A DNA stretch of 64,000 nucleotides from Shewanella canadensis (GCF_003966225.1 NZ_RXNU01000001.1:186001-250000); one strand, 5' to 3'. Shown: positions 1 through 9,347, counted from the first letter of the stretch. The notes: generated from the sequence alone by a model not told the origin. Translations and numbers: made by a program.

Positions 1-666
1 ACCTTAAGCCGTTTAGGCAGCAGAAAAATTGCCACGACTGAGTTGCCGGTATTGTTGTCACCGGAAATTGCGACAGGCTTAATCAGTCATCTGGTTGGTG
101 CGATTAGTGGTAGCAGCTTATACAGAAAGTCGAGTTTCCTACTCGACTCTATCGATACTAAGTTGTTCCCTGACTGGTTCAGTATCGAAGAGCAACCTCA
201 TCTGAAAGGGGCATTAGCGAGCGCCAATTACGACAGCGAAGGTGTTGCGACTCAAGACAGACATATTATCGAGAGCGGTATTTTATCTACCTACCTGTTA
301 ACCAGTTACTCGGCCCGAAAGTTGGGGCTTAAGAATACCGGTCACGCTGGCGGCATCTACAACTGGACGCTGTCTCATACGGGCCAGACTTTCGATGAGC
401 TGGTCAAAGAGATGGGCACCGGTCTGATTGTGACTGAGGTGATGGGCCAAGGCGTTAATGCGGTCACGGGCGATTATTCTCGCGGTGCAGCAGGTTTCTA
501 CGTTGAAAACGGTGTGATTCTCTATCCTGTTGAGGAGATAACCATAGCGGGCAATCTGAAAGATATGTACCAAAATATTGTTGCGGTGAGTAAAGATCGC
601 GATCTGCGCTCATCGATACGTACCGGCGGTATCTTACTCAGCGATATGAAGATCGCGGGTAATTAA
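1..666 (+). CDS. pmbA: PmbA/TldE metalloprotease-family protein, C-terminal part (5' end outside window)
   Basis: The frame is open from base 1, so the gene starts upstream and about 221 C-terminal residues are visible; the family is about 445 residues long. Residues resembling the conserved C-terminal barrel of TldE are present, including [11 protein letters not shown] near the start and [11 protein letters not shown] about halfway. In the family, PmbA (TldE) pairs with TldD to form a protease that processes modified peptides such as microcin B17 and degrades the CcdA antitoxin; TldE itself lacks the catalytic HExxxH motif. An internal TTG at 43 is not a credible start because coding sequence continues before it. 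No tldD is visible. Family assignment is firm; the cellular substrate here is unknown. Confidence 0.9.
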   Translation, partial: TLSRLGSRKIATTELPVLLSPEIATGLISHLVGAISGSSLYRKSSFLLDSIDTKLFPDWFSIEEQPHLKGALASANYDSEGVATQDRHIIESGILSTYLLTSYSARKLGLKNTGHAGGIYNWTLSHTGQTFDELVKEMGTGLIVTEVMGQGVNAVTGDYSRGAAGFYVENGVILYPVEEITIAGNLKDMYQNIVAVSKDRDLRSSIRTGGILLSDMKIAGN

Positions 667-707
667 CTGCAGTATTTCGGCTGCTAGTTTGGCTTGAACT
701 CTACTTT

Positions 708-743
708 TAGCTCTTAGATGAGCTCTTGTTTGAGCTCTTGTTT
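708..743. repeat. 12-bp tandem repeat between pmbA and the pilin gene
   Basis: Three 12-bp units follow each other: tagctcttagat, then gagctcttgttt twice. The region lies between two genes and shows no reading frame. It looks like a small slippage-prone tandem repeat with no evident function. Confidence 0.6.
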
Positions 744-820
744 TAGCTAATAGCCGAGCCATCACTGTCGTTAGTTTATACTCGGCGCGGCGCTCTTTCG
801 AGTATCGGTAAGGAGTTCAT

Positions 821-1321
821 ATGAACAGGCATTCGGGTTTTACACTCATAGAGCTTGTGGTGGTTATTATCATCCTGGGCATACTGGCTGTGACTGCGGC
901 GCCTAAGTTCATTAACTTACAAAATGATGCGCGTATCTCGACTGTGCAGGGGATGAAAGCCGCCGTGGCCTCTGAAGTGCTGCTGACTCATTCCAAGGCA
1001 TTGATACAGGGATTAGAGCAAGACAGTGAAGTCGATGTCGATCTGGGCAATGAGACGGTAAAAAGCGTGTATGGTTACCCTAAGGCCGAATTTAGTTCGA
1101 CCTGGTCAAAACTGCTCGGTGGCGAGTTTGGCGAGGCTGGCTTAGATGATCCCGCCGAACATGACTGGATCTGGCGCAATCGCACCGGCGGTAGCAACAT
1201 AGGTCTCTACTTTATGCCAAGAGGCTACTCCGACGACAATCAGAATTGTTGGGTAAGGTATCAACAGGCAACAGCTGTCGGTGGCGATTACCAGTTAACC
1301 ATAGAGACTGACGGCTGTTAG
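821..1321 (+). CDS. type IV pilin-like / MSHA-like pseudopilin
   Basis: The protein of 166 residues begins MNRHSGFTLIELVVV, a class III signal sequence cleaved after Gly6 by prepilin peptidase with the conserved Glu5 of the mature form, followed by the hydrophobic alpha-1 helix. The C-terminal half has one pair of cysteines (in NQNCWVRY and at the last residue), the expected disulfide-bounded D-region. It resembles MSHA-type pilins in length and ending. A strong AAGGAG sits just before the ATG. It stands alone, without assembly genes nearby, so it may be an accessory minor pilin whose export depends on a distant type IV pilus or MSHA system. The exact subfamily was not established. Confidence 0.85.
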   Translation: MNRHSGFTLIELVVVIIILGILAVTAAPKFINLQNDARISTVQGMKAAVASEVLLTHSKALIQGLEQDSEVDVDLGNETVKSVYGYPKAEFSSTWSKLLGGEFGEAGLDDPAEHDWIWRNRTGGSNIGLYFMPRGYSDDNQNCWVRYQQATAVGGDYQLTIETDGC

Positions 1322-1366
1322 TTTTCTTTTTGATTTATCGGACCAGTCGATCGTTCCTAACCATAC

Positions 1367-1387
1367 CTTACTCTTTTTTTGAGTAAG
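1367..1387. terminator. small inverted repeat after the pilin gene
   Basis: CTTACTC and GAGTAAG flank a run of seven T residues, 45 bases after the pilin stop. The stem is only 7 bp and the T-run is in the loop, so it is a weak terminator candidate. Confidence 0.35.
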
Positions 1388-1447
1388 TATCGGTAATAAC
1401 AGCCTTTTTTAAAATTCTCGTCAGAAAGCCAAAATCCAAACTTGAAT

Positions 1448-1479
1448 ATATGGATAAACGTATATATGCTTATCCATAT
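1448..1479. promoter_or_regulatory. inverted repeat, candidate ArsR operator
   Basis: ATATGGATAA (1448-1457) and TTATCCATAT (1470-1479) form perfect 10-bp arms around a partly symmetric, AT-rich centre. The site lies about 53 bases before the arsR start codon. ArsR/SmtB repressors bind imperfect inverted repeats overlapping their own promoters, so an operator is the simplest reading; the promoter elements themselves were not assigned. Confidence 0.6.
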
Positions 1480-1493
1480 GTTGTTGTCTTTTT

Positions 1494-1515
1494 TTCTGAG
1501 AATCACTTCTCAGAA
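1494..1515 (+). promoter_or_regulatory. 9-bp hairpin in the arsR leader
   Basis: TTCTGAGAA and TTCTCAGAA form a perfect 9-bp stem with a 4-base loop, ending 17 bases before the arsR ATG. No good Shine-Dalgarno sequence is seen between the hairpin and the ATG. It could be a second regulator site or affect translation; this is inference from position only. Confidence 0.4.
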
Positions 1516-1532
1516 TAGTTTTGAGATTTGTT

Positions 1533-1877
1533 ATGACCGCATTAGATCTATTTAAAGCCCTGAGTGATGAAACCCGTTTGCGCAGCCTGCTCCTGATTCA
1601 GGCTGAGGAGGAACTCTGCGTCTGTGAGTTAATGCAGGCTCTGGAGGAGAGCCAGCCAAAAGTGTCCAGGCACTTGGCTCAATTAAGAAAGTTTGGCCTG
1701 CTTACCGACAGGCGTCAGGGACAATGGGTCTTCTATCGATTGAATCCTGCGTTACCCAAGTGGGCGAATGCCGTGATAGACGAAACCTGCTCGGCCAATC
1801 GTGCCTTGATAGAGGAAGAGCTGACCCGCTTGAACAAGATGGGTGACAGACCCGATCGTGTTAAGAGTTGCTGCTAG
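1533..1877 (+). CDS. arsR: ArsR/SmtB-family arsenic-responsive repressor
   Basis: This is a 114-residue winged-helix repressor. The metalloid-binding ELCVCEL motif is present with Cys29 and Cys31, followed by the DNA-recognition stretch QPKVSRHLAQLRKFGLL, closely matching the E. coli plasmid ArsR arrangement; two further cysteines end the protein. The ATG at 1533 is preferred to the in-frame TTG at 1521 because it matches the usual family length and N-terminus. In the family, As(III) binding to the cysteines releases the repressor from its operator, and an inverted repeat suited to that role lies at 1448-1479. It heads the acr3-GAPDH-arsJ operon, which it presumably controls. Confidence 0.95.
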   Translation: MTALDLFKALSDETRLRSLLLIQAEEELCVCELMQALEESQPKVSRHLAQLRKFGLLTDRRQGQWVFYRLNPALPKWANAVIDETCSANRALIEEELTRLNKMGDRPDRVKSCC

Positions 1878-1887
1878 AGTCACGAGG

Positions 1888-1911
1888 TGTAGGAGCGGCT
1901 TTAGCCGCGAA
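1888..1911. repeat. REP-like palindromic element
   Basis: The sequence TGTAGGAGCGGCTTTAGCCG and its next bases contain the stem GCGGCT/AGCCGC. The same element recurs at 31137-31160. It resembles the GGAGCGGC-type REP elements of Pseudomonas and relatives. It lies between arsR and acr3, inside the operon. Confidence 0.75.
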
Positions 1912-1980
1912 GCTTCAAGAAGCAAGCTGACAATAGTGTCGCGAGATTGAGATACATAGATTAAGAGATAGAGAAAGAAT

Positions 1981-3027
1981 ATGGGACTGTTTGAGCGTTA
2001 TCTGAGTGTTTGGGTTGGACTGGCGATTGTCCTTGGGGTGATTTTTGGCAACCTGATGCCGAATATTTTTGCCCTGGTTGCCGCGGTTGAATACGCACAT
2101 GTGAACTTAGTCATAGCCGTACTTATCTGGGTGATGATCTACCCTATGATGGTGCAGATAGACTTTGCGGCCGTAAAGGATGTGCGAAAAAGCCCTAAAG
2201 GCTTGGTACTGACTCTGGTGATTAACTGGTTAATTAAACCCTTTACCATGGCACTGCTGGGTTGGCTGTTCTTCAAGGTGTTATTTGTCGAGTGGGTCGA
2301 CCCACAAACGGCGACCGAATATATCGCGGGTATGATCTTGCTTGGAGTCGCCCCCTGTACCGCCATGGTGTTTGTCTGGAGCCAGCTCACTAAGGGTGAC
2401 CCTAATTACACCTTGGTTCAGGTATCCGTTAATGACCTTATCATGGTGGTTGCCTTCGCCCCTATCTGTGCCTTCCTGCTTGGTGTCAGCGATATACAAG
2501 TGCCCTGGGAAACCCTGCTCTCGTCGGTATTTCTCTATGTGGTTCTGCCGTTAGTCGCCGGCGTATTGACTCGCAGAAAGCTGGAGTCCGATGGTGACCC
2601 TGCGTCCCTTGCCCGGTTTGTGGGTAACCTGAAGCCCTGGTCGATTGTCGGTCTGCTGGCAACGGTCGTCTTACTGTTTGGTTTTCAGGCCGAGACCATT
2701 CTAAATGAGCCGCAAAATATCCTGCTTATCGCCATCCCTCTGCTGATCCAGACCTATGGTATATTCTTTATCGCCTACTACGCGGCCAAGAAATTAAAGC
2801 TGTCCCATGGGGTAGCCGCACCGGCTTGTATGATTGCGACCTCTAACTTTTTCGAGCTTGCGGTGGCGGTCGCCATCTCATTGTTCGGGCTACACTCAGG
2901 TGCGGCATTGGCAACCGTTGTCGGGGTATTGGTGGAGGTGCCGGTGATGCTGACACTGGTGGCATTTGTAAATCGAAACAGAAAGCAGTTTGAAGATGAC
3001 ATCGCCGAACATCCAGCGATCTCATAG
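1981..3027 (+). CDS. acr3: ACR3-family arsenite efflux permease
   Basis: The 348-residue integral membrane protein has about ten hydrophobic segments and family hallmarks of ACR3: the stretch [11 protein letters not shown] near residue 60, the motif [12 protein letters not shown] with the conserved Cys126, and a C-terminal conserved region starting near [15 protein letters not shown]3 exports arsenite through the inner membrane using the proton gradient, without an obligatory ATPase. The gene sits between arsR and the GAPDH gene in the same direction, 103 bases after arsR and with a REP-like palindrome between them. The upstream gagaaagaat is a moderate ribosome site. Confidence 0.95.
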   Translation: MGLFERYLSVWVGLAIVLGVIFGNLMPNIFALVAAVEYAHVNLVIAVLIWVMIYPMMVQIDFAAVKDVRKSPKGLVLTLVINWLIKPFTMALLGWLFFKVLFVEWVDPQTATEYIAGMILLGVAPCTAMVFVWSQLTKGDPNYTLVQVSVNDLIMVVAFAPICAFLLGVSDIQVPWETLLSSVFLYVVLPLVAGVLTRRKLESDGDPASLARFVGNLKPWSIVGLLATVVLLFGFQAETILNEPQNILLIAIPLLIQTYGIFFIAYYAAKKLKLSHGVAAPACMIATSNFFELAVAVAISLFGLHSGAALATVVGVLVEVPVMLTLVAFVNRNRKQFEDDIAEHPAIS

Positions 3028-3107
3028 GTCGGCTCGCTAGGCTGAGAAGAGTCTGACTTAGAAGAGCAACATTCTCTGGTTATGACGAGAAAATTAAAGG
3101 ATTTATT

Positions 3108-4118
3108 ATGAGCATCAAGATAGGTATCAATGGCTTTGGCCGTATGGGACGCTTAGCGCTTCGCGCCGCCTGGGATTGGGATGATGTTGAGTTTGTGCAG
3201 ATCAACGACCCCGCTGGTGATGCGGCAACACTGGCGCACCTGCTGACATTCGATTCGATCCACGGTCGCTGGCACCATGAGGCTACCGGTGAGGGGAGCG
3301 ATATCCTAATCGGTGATAAGCGCATCGCTACGACTCAAAACTCACATATTGGCGACACCGACTGGTCGGGCTGTGATCTGGTTATCGAAGCATCTGGTGT
3401 GATGAAAACCAAGGCACTGCTTCAAGCTTATATCGATCAAGGGGTGAAGCGTGTGGTCGTAACGGCTCCGGTCAAGGAGGAGGGGGTGCTGAACGTGGTG
3501 ATGGGCGTCAACCATCATCTCTATGACAAGGCGCTTCACCCTATAGTGACTGCCGCGTCGTGCACCACGAACTGTCTGGCACCGGTCGTAAAAGTCATAC
3601 ATGAAACGATCGGTATCAAGCATGGTTCGATGACCACCATCCATGACATCACCAATACCCAGACGATTCTCGACGCCCCCCATAAAGATCTGCGCCGCGC
3701 ACGGGCATGTGGGTTGAGCCTTATCCCAACCACCACAGGTTCGGCTACTGCCATTACCCATATCTTCCCCGAACTTAAGGGTAAGCTTAATGGCCACGCG
3801 GTCCGCGTGCCACTGGCTAACGCCTCGATTACCGATTGTGTCTTCGAGCTGGAACATGCCACGACAGAAGAGGAGATAAACGCACTGCTTAAGAAGGCCG
3901 CCGAGGGGGAGTTGAAAGATATTATGGGTTATGAGGAGCGTCCACTGGTCTCGGTGGATTATAAGACCGATCCCAGATCCTGCATTATCGATGCGCCATC
4001 GACCATGGTAGTTAACGGCACTCAGGTGAAGCTCTATGTCTGGTATGACAACGAGTGGGGATACGCTAACCGCACCGCGGAACTCGCACGTATGGTCGGG
4101 CTTTCAGATAAAGGTTGA
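3108..4118 (+). CDS. glyceraldehyde-3-phosphate dehydrogenase of the arsenic operon
   Basis: This is a full-length 336-residue type I GAPDH. The Rossmann start [12 protein letters not shown], the active-site [10 protein letters not shown] with catalytic Cys152, and the C-terminal [11 protein letters not shown] are all intact. Placed between acr3 and arsJ, it is best read as the dedicated ars-operon enzyme that uses arsenate in place of phosphate to make 1-arseno-3-phosphoglycerate, the substrate exported by ArsJ; that pairing is established for Pseudomonas aeruginosa. It probably also retains the glycolytic reaction. AAAGGA precedes the ATG. A housekeeping GAPDH would be expected elsewhere in the genome. 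Confidence 0.93.
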   Translation: MSIKIGINGFGRMGRLALRAAWDWDDVEFVQINDPAGDAATLAHLLTFDSIHGRWHHEATGEGSDILIGDKRIATTQNSHIGDTDWSGCDLVIEASGVMKTKALLQAYIDQGVKRVVVTAPVKEEGVLNVVMGVNHHLYDKALHPIVTAASCTTNCLAPVVKVIHETIGIKHGSMTTIHDITNTQTILDAPHKDLRRARACGLSLIPTTTGSATAITHIFPELKGKLNGHAVRVPLANASITDCVFELEHATTEEEINALLKKAAEGELKDIMGYEERPLVSVDYKTDPRSCIIDAPSTMVVNGTQVKLYVWYDNEWGYANRTAELARMVGLSDKG

Positions 4119-4193
4119 ATGAGTTCCTAGGCACTAGAACCTAGGATCTCTAACCTTTAGCCTCGAAACTAAGAACTCGAACCCAGGAGAGAT

Positions 4194-5420
4194 ATGTTAG
4201 CCAGTATTAAGGCATTGCCGGAGCAGGTCAGACAATACCTTATCGTGACCGGTAACTATTGGGTGTTTACCCTCACCGATGGTGCGCTGCGAATGCTGGT
4301 GGTGTTGCACTTTCATCAGCTCGGTTACTCGCCGCTTGCGATTGCCATGCTGTTTCTCTTTTACGAAATCTTCGGCGTGGTCACCAACTTAGTCGGTGGC
4401 TATCTGGGAGCGAGGCTCGGGCTGAATCGCACCATGAACTTAGGGCTTGGCTTACAAGTGCTCGCCCTTGGTATGCTCCTGTTGCCCACCTCTATGCTGA
4501 CCATAGCTTGGGTCATGGCCGCGCAAGGGCTTTCAGGCATAGCGAAAGATCTCAATAAGATGAGCGCCAAGAGTTCCATTAAGTTGCTGGTCACTTCTGG
4601 TCAATACGGAAGTGGAGAACAGGAGACACTCTATAAATGGGTGGCAGGCCTCACTGGCTCTAAGAATGCCCTCAAAGGTGCGGGATTCTTCTTAGGTGGC
4701 GCCCTCCTGTCTCTATTCGGTTTCACCGCAGCCATTGGGATCTTGGCCGGCATGTTGGTGCTGATCTGGCTCTTTAGCATGGTGAAACTTAAGAAAGATC
4801 TGGGGAAAGCCAAGCGCAAGCCCAAGTTCAATGAGATCTTCTCCAAGAGTCGCAGCATCAATATCTTATCTGCCGCAAGACTGTTTCTGTTTGCGGCCAG
4901 AGACGTCTGGTTTGTGGTGGCCCTGCCAGTATATCTGGCGAGTAAATTTGGCTGGGATCACTATTACGTGGGTGGCTTCCTGGCACTTTGGGTGATTGGC
5001 TATGGCTGTGTGCAGAGCATTGCCCCGAGTCTGACCGGTAAGCGACAGGGAAAGACCCCGGATGGTCGCTCGGCGCTTCTCTGGGTCATATTGCTTACCT
5101 TTATTCCTGGGTTAATCGCCCTGGCATTAAGTTATGACATCGCGCCTCAGATTAGCTTGCTGCTAGGTTTGATCCTATTCGGCTGTGTGTTTGCTATTAA
5201 CTCTTCCTTACACAGTTATCTTATCGTCAGTTATGCCAGTGACGATGGTGTATCCCTCGATGTGGGTTTCTACTATATGGCCAATGCCATGGGACGTTTG
5301 CTGGGTACCATACTTTCCGGCTGGGTCTATCAAGTCGCAGGGCTCGAGGCCTGCCTGTGGATCTCATCGGCATTCTTAGCCATGACTGTGACGATTAGTA
5401 TCTATTTACCAAAGAGGTAG
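4194..5420 (+). CDS. arsJ: ArsJ, organoarsenical (1-arseno-3-phosphoglycerate) exporter of the MFS
   Basis: The 408-residue protein has about 10-12 transmembrane segments. The N-terminal WVFTLTDGALRMLVVLHFH, the GLSGIAKDLNKMSAKSSIK loop and the FFLGGALLSLFGF region fit ArsJ-type MFS proteins. ArsJ exports 1-arseno-3-phosphoglycerate, which then falls apart outside the cell, giving arsenate resistance. The gene follows GAPDH by 75 bases with an AGGAGA ribosome site, and a stem-loop with a nearby T-run follows it. The adjacency to GAPDH strongly supports the assignment. It completes an operon with both arsenite and arsenate exits and no arsenate reductase gene in view. Confidence 0.93.
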   Translation: MLASIKALPEQVRQYLIVTGNYWVFTLTDGALRMLVVLHFHQLGYSPLAIAMLFLFYEIFGVVTNLVGGYLGARLGLNRTMNLGLGLQVLALGMLLLPTSMLTIAWVMAAQGLSGIAKDLNKMSAKSSIKLLVTSGQYGSGEQETLYKWVAGLTGSKNALKGAGFFLGGALLSLFGFTAAIGILAGMLVLIWLFSMVKLKKDLGKAKRKPKFNEIFSKSRSINILSAARLFLFAARDVWFVVALPVYLASKFGWDHYYVGGFLALWVIGYGCVQSIAPSLTGKRQGKTPDGRSALLWVILLTFIPGLIALALSYDIAPQISLLLGLILFGCVFAINSSLHSYLIVSYASDDGVSLDVGFYYMANAMGRLLGTILSGWVYQVAGLEACLWISSAFLAMTVTISIYLPKR

Positions 5421-5452
5421 CGGCCTTGGAATGAAGGCCGATGGCATTTTTT
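5421..5452 (+). terminator. probable terminator of the ars operon
   Basis: CGGCCTT (5421-5427) and AAGGCCG (5434-5440) form a 7-bp stem that begins right after the arsJ stop; a run of six T residues follows at 5447-5452. The gap between stem and T-run makes it less than ideal. Confidence 0.6.
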
Positions 5453-5474
5453 CTATGTTGGGTGTTGGTATTGG

Positions 5475-5719
5475 GAAGTGTGTTTGAAACTTGTATCTTC
5501 ATAGTTATCTATCGCCTCCCCGGTGGGTGCCGTGCATGGATGCTCAAATGTCGTGAAGGCAGGATGCCTAAGAACGACCTTATGTGCAGATATTTCTGCG
5601 AAACGCCGGCTCTTGATTTCAAAAGAGTCCTTCCATGTGGGCTCTACCAAAACATTCTTGTTTTGGAAGCTCAAAGCTGCATCTACACTTGTAGATTTTA
5701 AAGAAGGTTATCTCTTCGA
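5475..5719 (-). repeat. interspersed repeat, copy 1 (reverse orientation)
   Basis: Read on the minus strand from 5719, this block carries tcgaagagataac, then gtgtagatgcagctttgag, then the hairpin CCAAAACA...TGTTTTGG (5647-5666) and agagcccaca, and near its far end gaagatacaag. The same ordered blocks are present at 8924-9150 in the other orientation, and the start of the block at 8148-8220. Open frames that cross it are short, unlike known proteins and differ between copies, so it is treated as a non-coding dispersed element about 245 bp long. Confidence 0.65.
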
Positions 5720-5928
5720 TTGTTTAAGCTCTCGCTTTTTCCAGGTTATGCCAGATGTCGCACTCAAAAGAATCGTATGTGCAACTTTCACTGCATAAGT
5801 CACAACCATGAGTTAAACAGCCAAATGCAAAATATGATCTAGCTAATAGCCTTAATGCACACGCTCTTGATCCAGTAAGTACAGCCTTACTGAACCAAGA
5901 CATCTCAACTTGGCTTAATTCGAATGCA

Positions 5929-7806
5929 TTAAGCACATTCAGCCGCTAAATAAACCTTATTCTTACCTGAGAATTTAGCTCGATACAACGCATCATCCGC
6001 TTGTTTCATCAGCCCTAATAAGGTTGTTGTATGTTCATTTAGTGTTGCAACACCTAAACTAATCGTAAACTCAACAGTCACATCATCAAATTGAAAAAAT
6101 TGTTCCTCGATGTTGTGTCGAAGTCGGTCTGCAATATTATAAGCCTCTGTTTGTGATGTGTTTTCAAGCACTATTAAAAACTCTTTACCGCCGATCCTGC
6201 CTACTAAATCATGCTTCTTAAGCCATCTTCTGGTTCGTTTTGAGGCGGCTTTTATCGCTAAATCACCGATATGGTGCCCATAACGATCATTAATCGATTT
6301 AAAGTTATCAATATCAAACATAATCACTGACGCTGGTTGTTGCTTTTTAATTGTTTTCCCAATGATTTTTTGGCCTTTTTTGAAGGTATGTCCCCTATTA
6401 GCAAGCCCAGTTAAAAAGTCAGTTTGCGCACGCACTTTAAGCGTTCTACGTGAGATTAATAAAAATAAAACAATGCAAAATAGCACGGTGACGACAACAA
6501 AAAACAAACTCAACTTAAGCTCATTAATCCGCTCTTTATCTTTGACTGAAGCTAAACTCAACTCATTAATAGCTAAACGATTACCCAGCAGTTCATTTTC
6601 AAACTCAGCCAGTGCAGAGTTATGATCGAGCGATGACCTGATCACCTCATTATCAATCACACTTTGGTTAATCTCTCTTTCTATATCTATCACTTGAAAT
6701 AGCTTATTCAGAGCACTAACAGGGTCATGAACATCAAGTGCAATGATGGCATCAGCTTGGAGCAACATCGCTTTTTGGTTTGCAGCAAAGCTCTTATCTT
6801 GTTTAAAGATTCGCGCCATATCAGCGGCTTTTTCAGCCTCACCACTTCGCATATAAGCTAGGCCTAAATAGAGGTAGTTACTGCTAATAAAATATTTTTC
6901 TTGAGTTGTATGATTAAGTGAAACAGCCTTTTCTAAATGAAAAACAGCCTTATCATAATCATACGTTCGCAATGCTACACGACCAGCATTTAAGTGCGAA
7001 AAAAACAACATATCATTATCGCCTGTAGAGATGCCTGCCAAAGAAAATTGTGCTTTAACACTTTGATTTGCCTTATCCCAATGCCCTAGACTAATCGCCT
7101 CACTCAACATGTTGTATTGCATATTAAACATGTCTTCAATGTCATTAATGCTTTGCCATGTTTGATAAGCTTTTTCAAAACTGTCATAACCACGTCGATG
7201 TAGTCCAGCTTTGCGATATAAGCTGCCTGTTGCGTTATAAATCAGCGCTTTACGGTTTGCATTAAGGTTGTTTTTATCGACAATGGCCATCGCTTCATCG
7301 AGCAAGGCAATCCCTTTATGTATCGAAGTGGGTTCGATAAAGCAAAAAGCATTTTGAGTTAAAGTCTTAGCAAGTAATTCGGAATTGTGGTGTTGGCGAG
7401 CATAAATAAGGGCTTTTTTTCTATCGATGCAATATGCCGCTGGGTCGTTGGATTGTAAATATATCGCAAATGAACGTTCTAAATGACTATCGATAAGCAC
7501 ATCAGTAATCGGCAGGTATCTAACTAATTCAATGCCTTTGTCATAACTGTCGATTGATTGCTCGAGTTGACGGGTTTTCTCATAAAGCTGGCCATAGAGA
7601 AAGTGCACTTTCGCTTGTTGCTCAGCTTCAAGTTTGCTGTTTTTTAGATCAAATTTATTCAATAACTCGATACCGTCAGCCGGGCTAACCGCTTTGGCTG
7701 CACGTTCTAATTCAGTTAACGTATCACTAGCAAATCCATTTGTACTAAAAACGAAAAGTACGCAGCTCAACCAAGTCAGCCACTTTTTCATCAGTAAAAA
7801 AAACAT
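5929..7806 (-). CDS. membrane-anchored diguanylate cyclase with periplasmic TPR sensor
   Basis: The 625-residue protein starts with a signal sequence (MFFLLMKKWLTWLSCVLF, cleavage near FASD), then about 370 helical residues with TPR-like repeats, a coiled linker, one transmembrane segment near residues 430-450 (LSLFFVVVTVLFCIVLFLL) and a C-terminal GGDEF domain. The catalytic signature is GGKEF at 539-543 rather than GGDEF or GGEEF, so activity is likely but not assured. The domain starts with the usual DFLTGLANR. GGAGG lies six bases before the chosen ATG. It would make cyclic di-GMP in the cytoplasm in response to a periplasmic ligand or partner. It is a single gene with AT-richer sequence than its neighbours, flanked on both sides by interspersed repeats. 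Confidence 0.88.
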   Translation of the reverse strand: MFFLLMKKWLTWLSCVLFVFSTNGFASDTLTELERAAKAVSPADGIELLNKFDLKNSKLEAEQQAKVHFLYGQLYEKTRQLEQSIDSYDKGIELVRYLPITDVLIDSHLERSFAIYLQSNDPAAYCIDRKKALIYARQHHNSELLAKTLTQNAFCFIEPTSIHKGIALLDEAMAIVDKNNLNANRKALIYNATGSLYRKAGLHRRGYDSFEKAYQTWQSINDIEDMFNMQYNMLSEAISLGHWDKANQSVKAQFSLAGISTGDNDMLFFSHLNAGRVALRTYDYDKAVFHLEKAVSLNHTTQEKYFISSNYLYLGLAYMRSGEAEKAADMARIFKQDKSFAANQKAMLLQADAIIALDVHDPVSALNKLFQVIDIEREINQSVIDNEVIRSSLDHNSALAEFENELLGNRLAINELSLASVKDKERINELKLSLFFVVVTVLFCIVLFLLISRRTLKVRAQTDFLTGLANRGHTFKKGQKIIGKTIKKQQPASVIMFDIDNFKSINDRYGHHIGDLAIKAASKRTRRWLKKHDLVGRIGGKEFLIVLENTSQTEAYNIADRLRHNIEEQFFQFDDVTVEFTISLGVATLNEHTTTLLGLMKQADDALYRAKFSGKNKVYLAAECA

Positions 7807-8514
7807 GTTTAGCCTCCAGCTAATACTCCTTTGGGAGTATATCGATTCTAGATCGGCATGGTAATTATTTAAAGCTAAAATGTTGATTTAAAGTTATATT
7901 AATTAGAGGTGGTCACAAAGATTGTTTATTGTTAGTTAGTAATACATTAGCCCGCTTTTATTTTGCAATTAGTGTATATTACAGTATAAAAAACCATAGT
8001 TTCTGGGGTCAGAGTAAACTTTAGTGTTAACCGTTCGGTTTTGGATGCGGTCTCTAAATCGGAACTTATGAAGTAGTCAGTCACTTAACTAACCCGTTTT
8101 TGGGTTATCCCCCTGAAAGGCCAAGTCGTCTTAATCATCATGCTAAATCGAAGAGATAACTATCTCTACACCATTGTGGATGTAAAGGCGGCTACCTGAA
8201 TTCGAGGGAGGGCATGGAGCCACTGCTTAATCGGCTATAGATTATCCAAGTCTAGAGCTAGTCTTGTTTAGTTATATCTAGTCTATTGGCTTCGTGGGGC
8301 GGGGAGTCGAATGGTGTTAAAATTATACTGCTGTAAATTATTAGTGTTTTAAAATAATACTGTTGTAGGAAGATCGAGGAGGTATCAGGTTTCATACCTA
8401 ATTGATCTGTAACCTGTAAACTCGCTTAATCCGGACATCAATGTGCTTGTTCAAGATGACTAAGCTCACGTGATTGGCCCAGCTAAGGCGTCCACATATT
8501 CACAGGAGCAAGAT
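7807..8514. other. long non-coding stretch with a partial repeat copy
   Basis: No convincing gene is seen in about 700 bases. It holds the phrase ggggtcagagtaaacttta (8005-8023), a motif I associate from memory with borders of REP-transposase neighbourhoods in Shewanella and relatives, and the partial interspersed repeat at 8148-8220. The last 150 bases form the leader of the small gene at 8515. Confidence 0.5.
8148..8220 (+). repeat. interspersed repeat, partial copy 2
   Basis: tcgaagagataac (8148-8160) is identical to the start of copy 1, and is followed by gtggatgtaaaggcggct and gagggcatggagcc, which are diverged counterparts of the next blocks. The preceding catgct-ctaa context also resembles that of copy 3. 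It appears truncated and rearranged. Confidence 0.5.
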
Positions 8515-8637
8515 ATGAGTAAAGGTAAAAGTATTCGTAAAGAAGGCAAGAAACAGCCACAGAAAACGGCCAAAGAAAAACGTATGGCAAAACATGCGAA
8601 AAAAGAATCCAGAGGCCTGTTGGATAACGTAAAGTAA
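8515..8637 (+). CDS. small lysine-rich protein, 40 residues
   Basis: An ATG with AGGAG seven bases upstream opens a 40-codon frame beginning MSKGKSIRKEGKKQPQKT and ending RGLLDNVK. About one third of the residues are Lys or Arg. Short basic proteins starting MSKG and containing KKxPxKTxKEKR are, from memory, widespread in gammaproteobacteria but have no assigned role. Nucleic-acid or ribosome association would fit the composition, but this is only inference. It stands alone, with long untranslated regions on both sides. Confidence 0.75.
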   Translation: MSKGKSIRKEGKKQPQKTAKEKRMAKHAKKESRGLLDNVK

Positions 8638-8923
8638 TCCTCTTTTCTGCGTCTCTCTATTCGCGAAGCTCATAGTGAAGAGTTAGTTAAGAGCTAGCGA
8701 AGATATTCTGTTGCTGTCAGCCAACACCAGCCATGGCAAACATGGTTAAGATTGAAAGTCGAGTCGGGCTAACTTCAGGTTAGCCCTTCCGTAAAACTGC
8801 TGATTCAAACTATCTATCACTCCACTAAGCGCCTCCCGATTCGAAAAATCCACGTTGGAAGTTGGCTGTCACTTCCTAATTCACTCTTGTCCAATCCCAA
8901 GTTGCTTTACTCATGCTCCTAAG

Positions 8924-9150
8924 TCGAAGAGACAACTGTCTAGAAATCATAATCAGTGTAGATGCGGCTGTGAGCTTCCAAAACATGGATGTTTTGGCAG
9001 AGCCCACAGGGATTGTGCTCGCGGCGACTCACAGAAGTCTCTGCACTTTCAGGTCTTTCTTTCACATCCATGTGATCATGACATTCATATTTCCTATACA
9101 TCACAGCCGCAGGCTATAAGTTGCGATGAAGATACGACCTTCAAGTTGTG
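8924..9150 (+). repeat. interspersed repeat, copy 3
   Basis: It shares with copy 1 the order tcgaagaga-aac, gtgtagatgcggct-tgagcttcc, the perfect hairpin CCAAAACAT GG ATGTTTTGG (8978-8997), agagcccaca, and further on gaagatac. The middle part differs. The open frames across it (about 8855-9226 and 8913-9119) lack plausible ribosome sites and protein-like composition. Confidence 0.65.
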
Positions 9151-9347
9151 TACAAACGTCTATGACGCTACGTCCCCGCAAAACTTTGTCAATCAGCCAC
9201 AACCATTTACTACAAAAAGTGGCTGAACAATACTCCTGCTTTCATTTTATACACTTTTCGTTGTACTCTGAGATGCAATCAACAAATTCCGGGCATTAGA
9301 TCACGGAATGAATATAACAATAATGATAAAGCGTCGACGAGGTTTGA

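Noticed and set aside
3342..3857. Long open frame on the minus strand across the GAPDH gene
   Set aside because: It lies wholly inside a well-conserved GAPDH gene, has no ribosome site and no recognisable protein features; it is a shadow of codon use.
5441..5798. Overlapping short open frames after arsJ on both strands
   Set aside because: They cross an interspersed repeat whose copies do not keep any frame, and no start has a supporting ribosome site.
8855..9226. Cys/His-rich open frame of about 123 codons
   Set aside because: It overlaps repeat copy 3; the frame is not preserved in copy 1 and the composition is unlike a natural protein.
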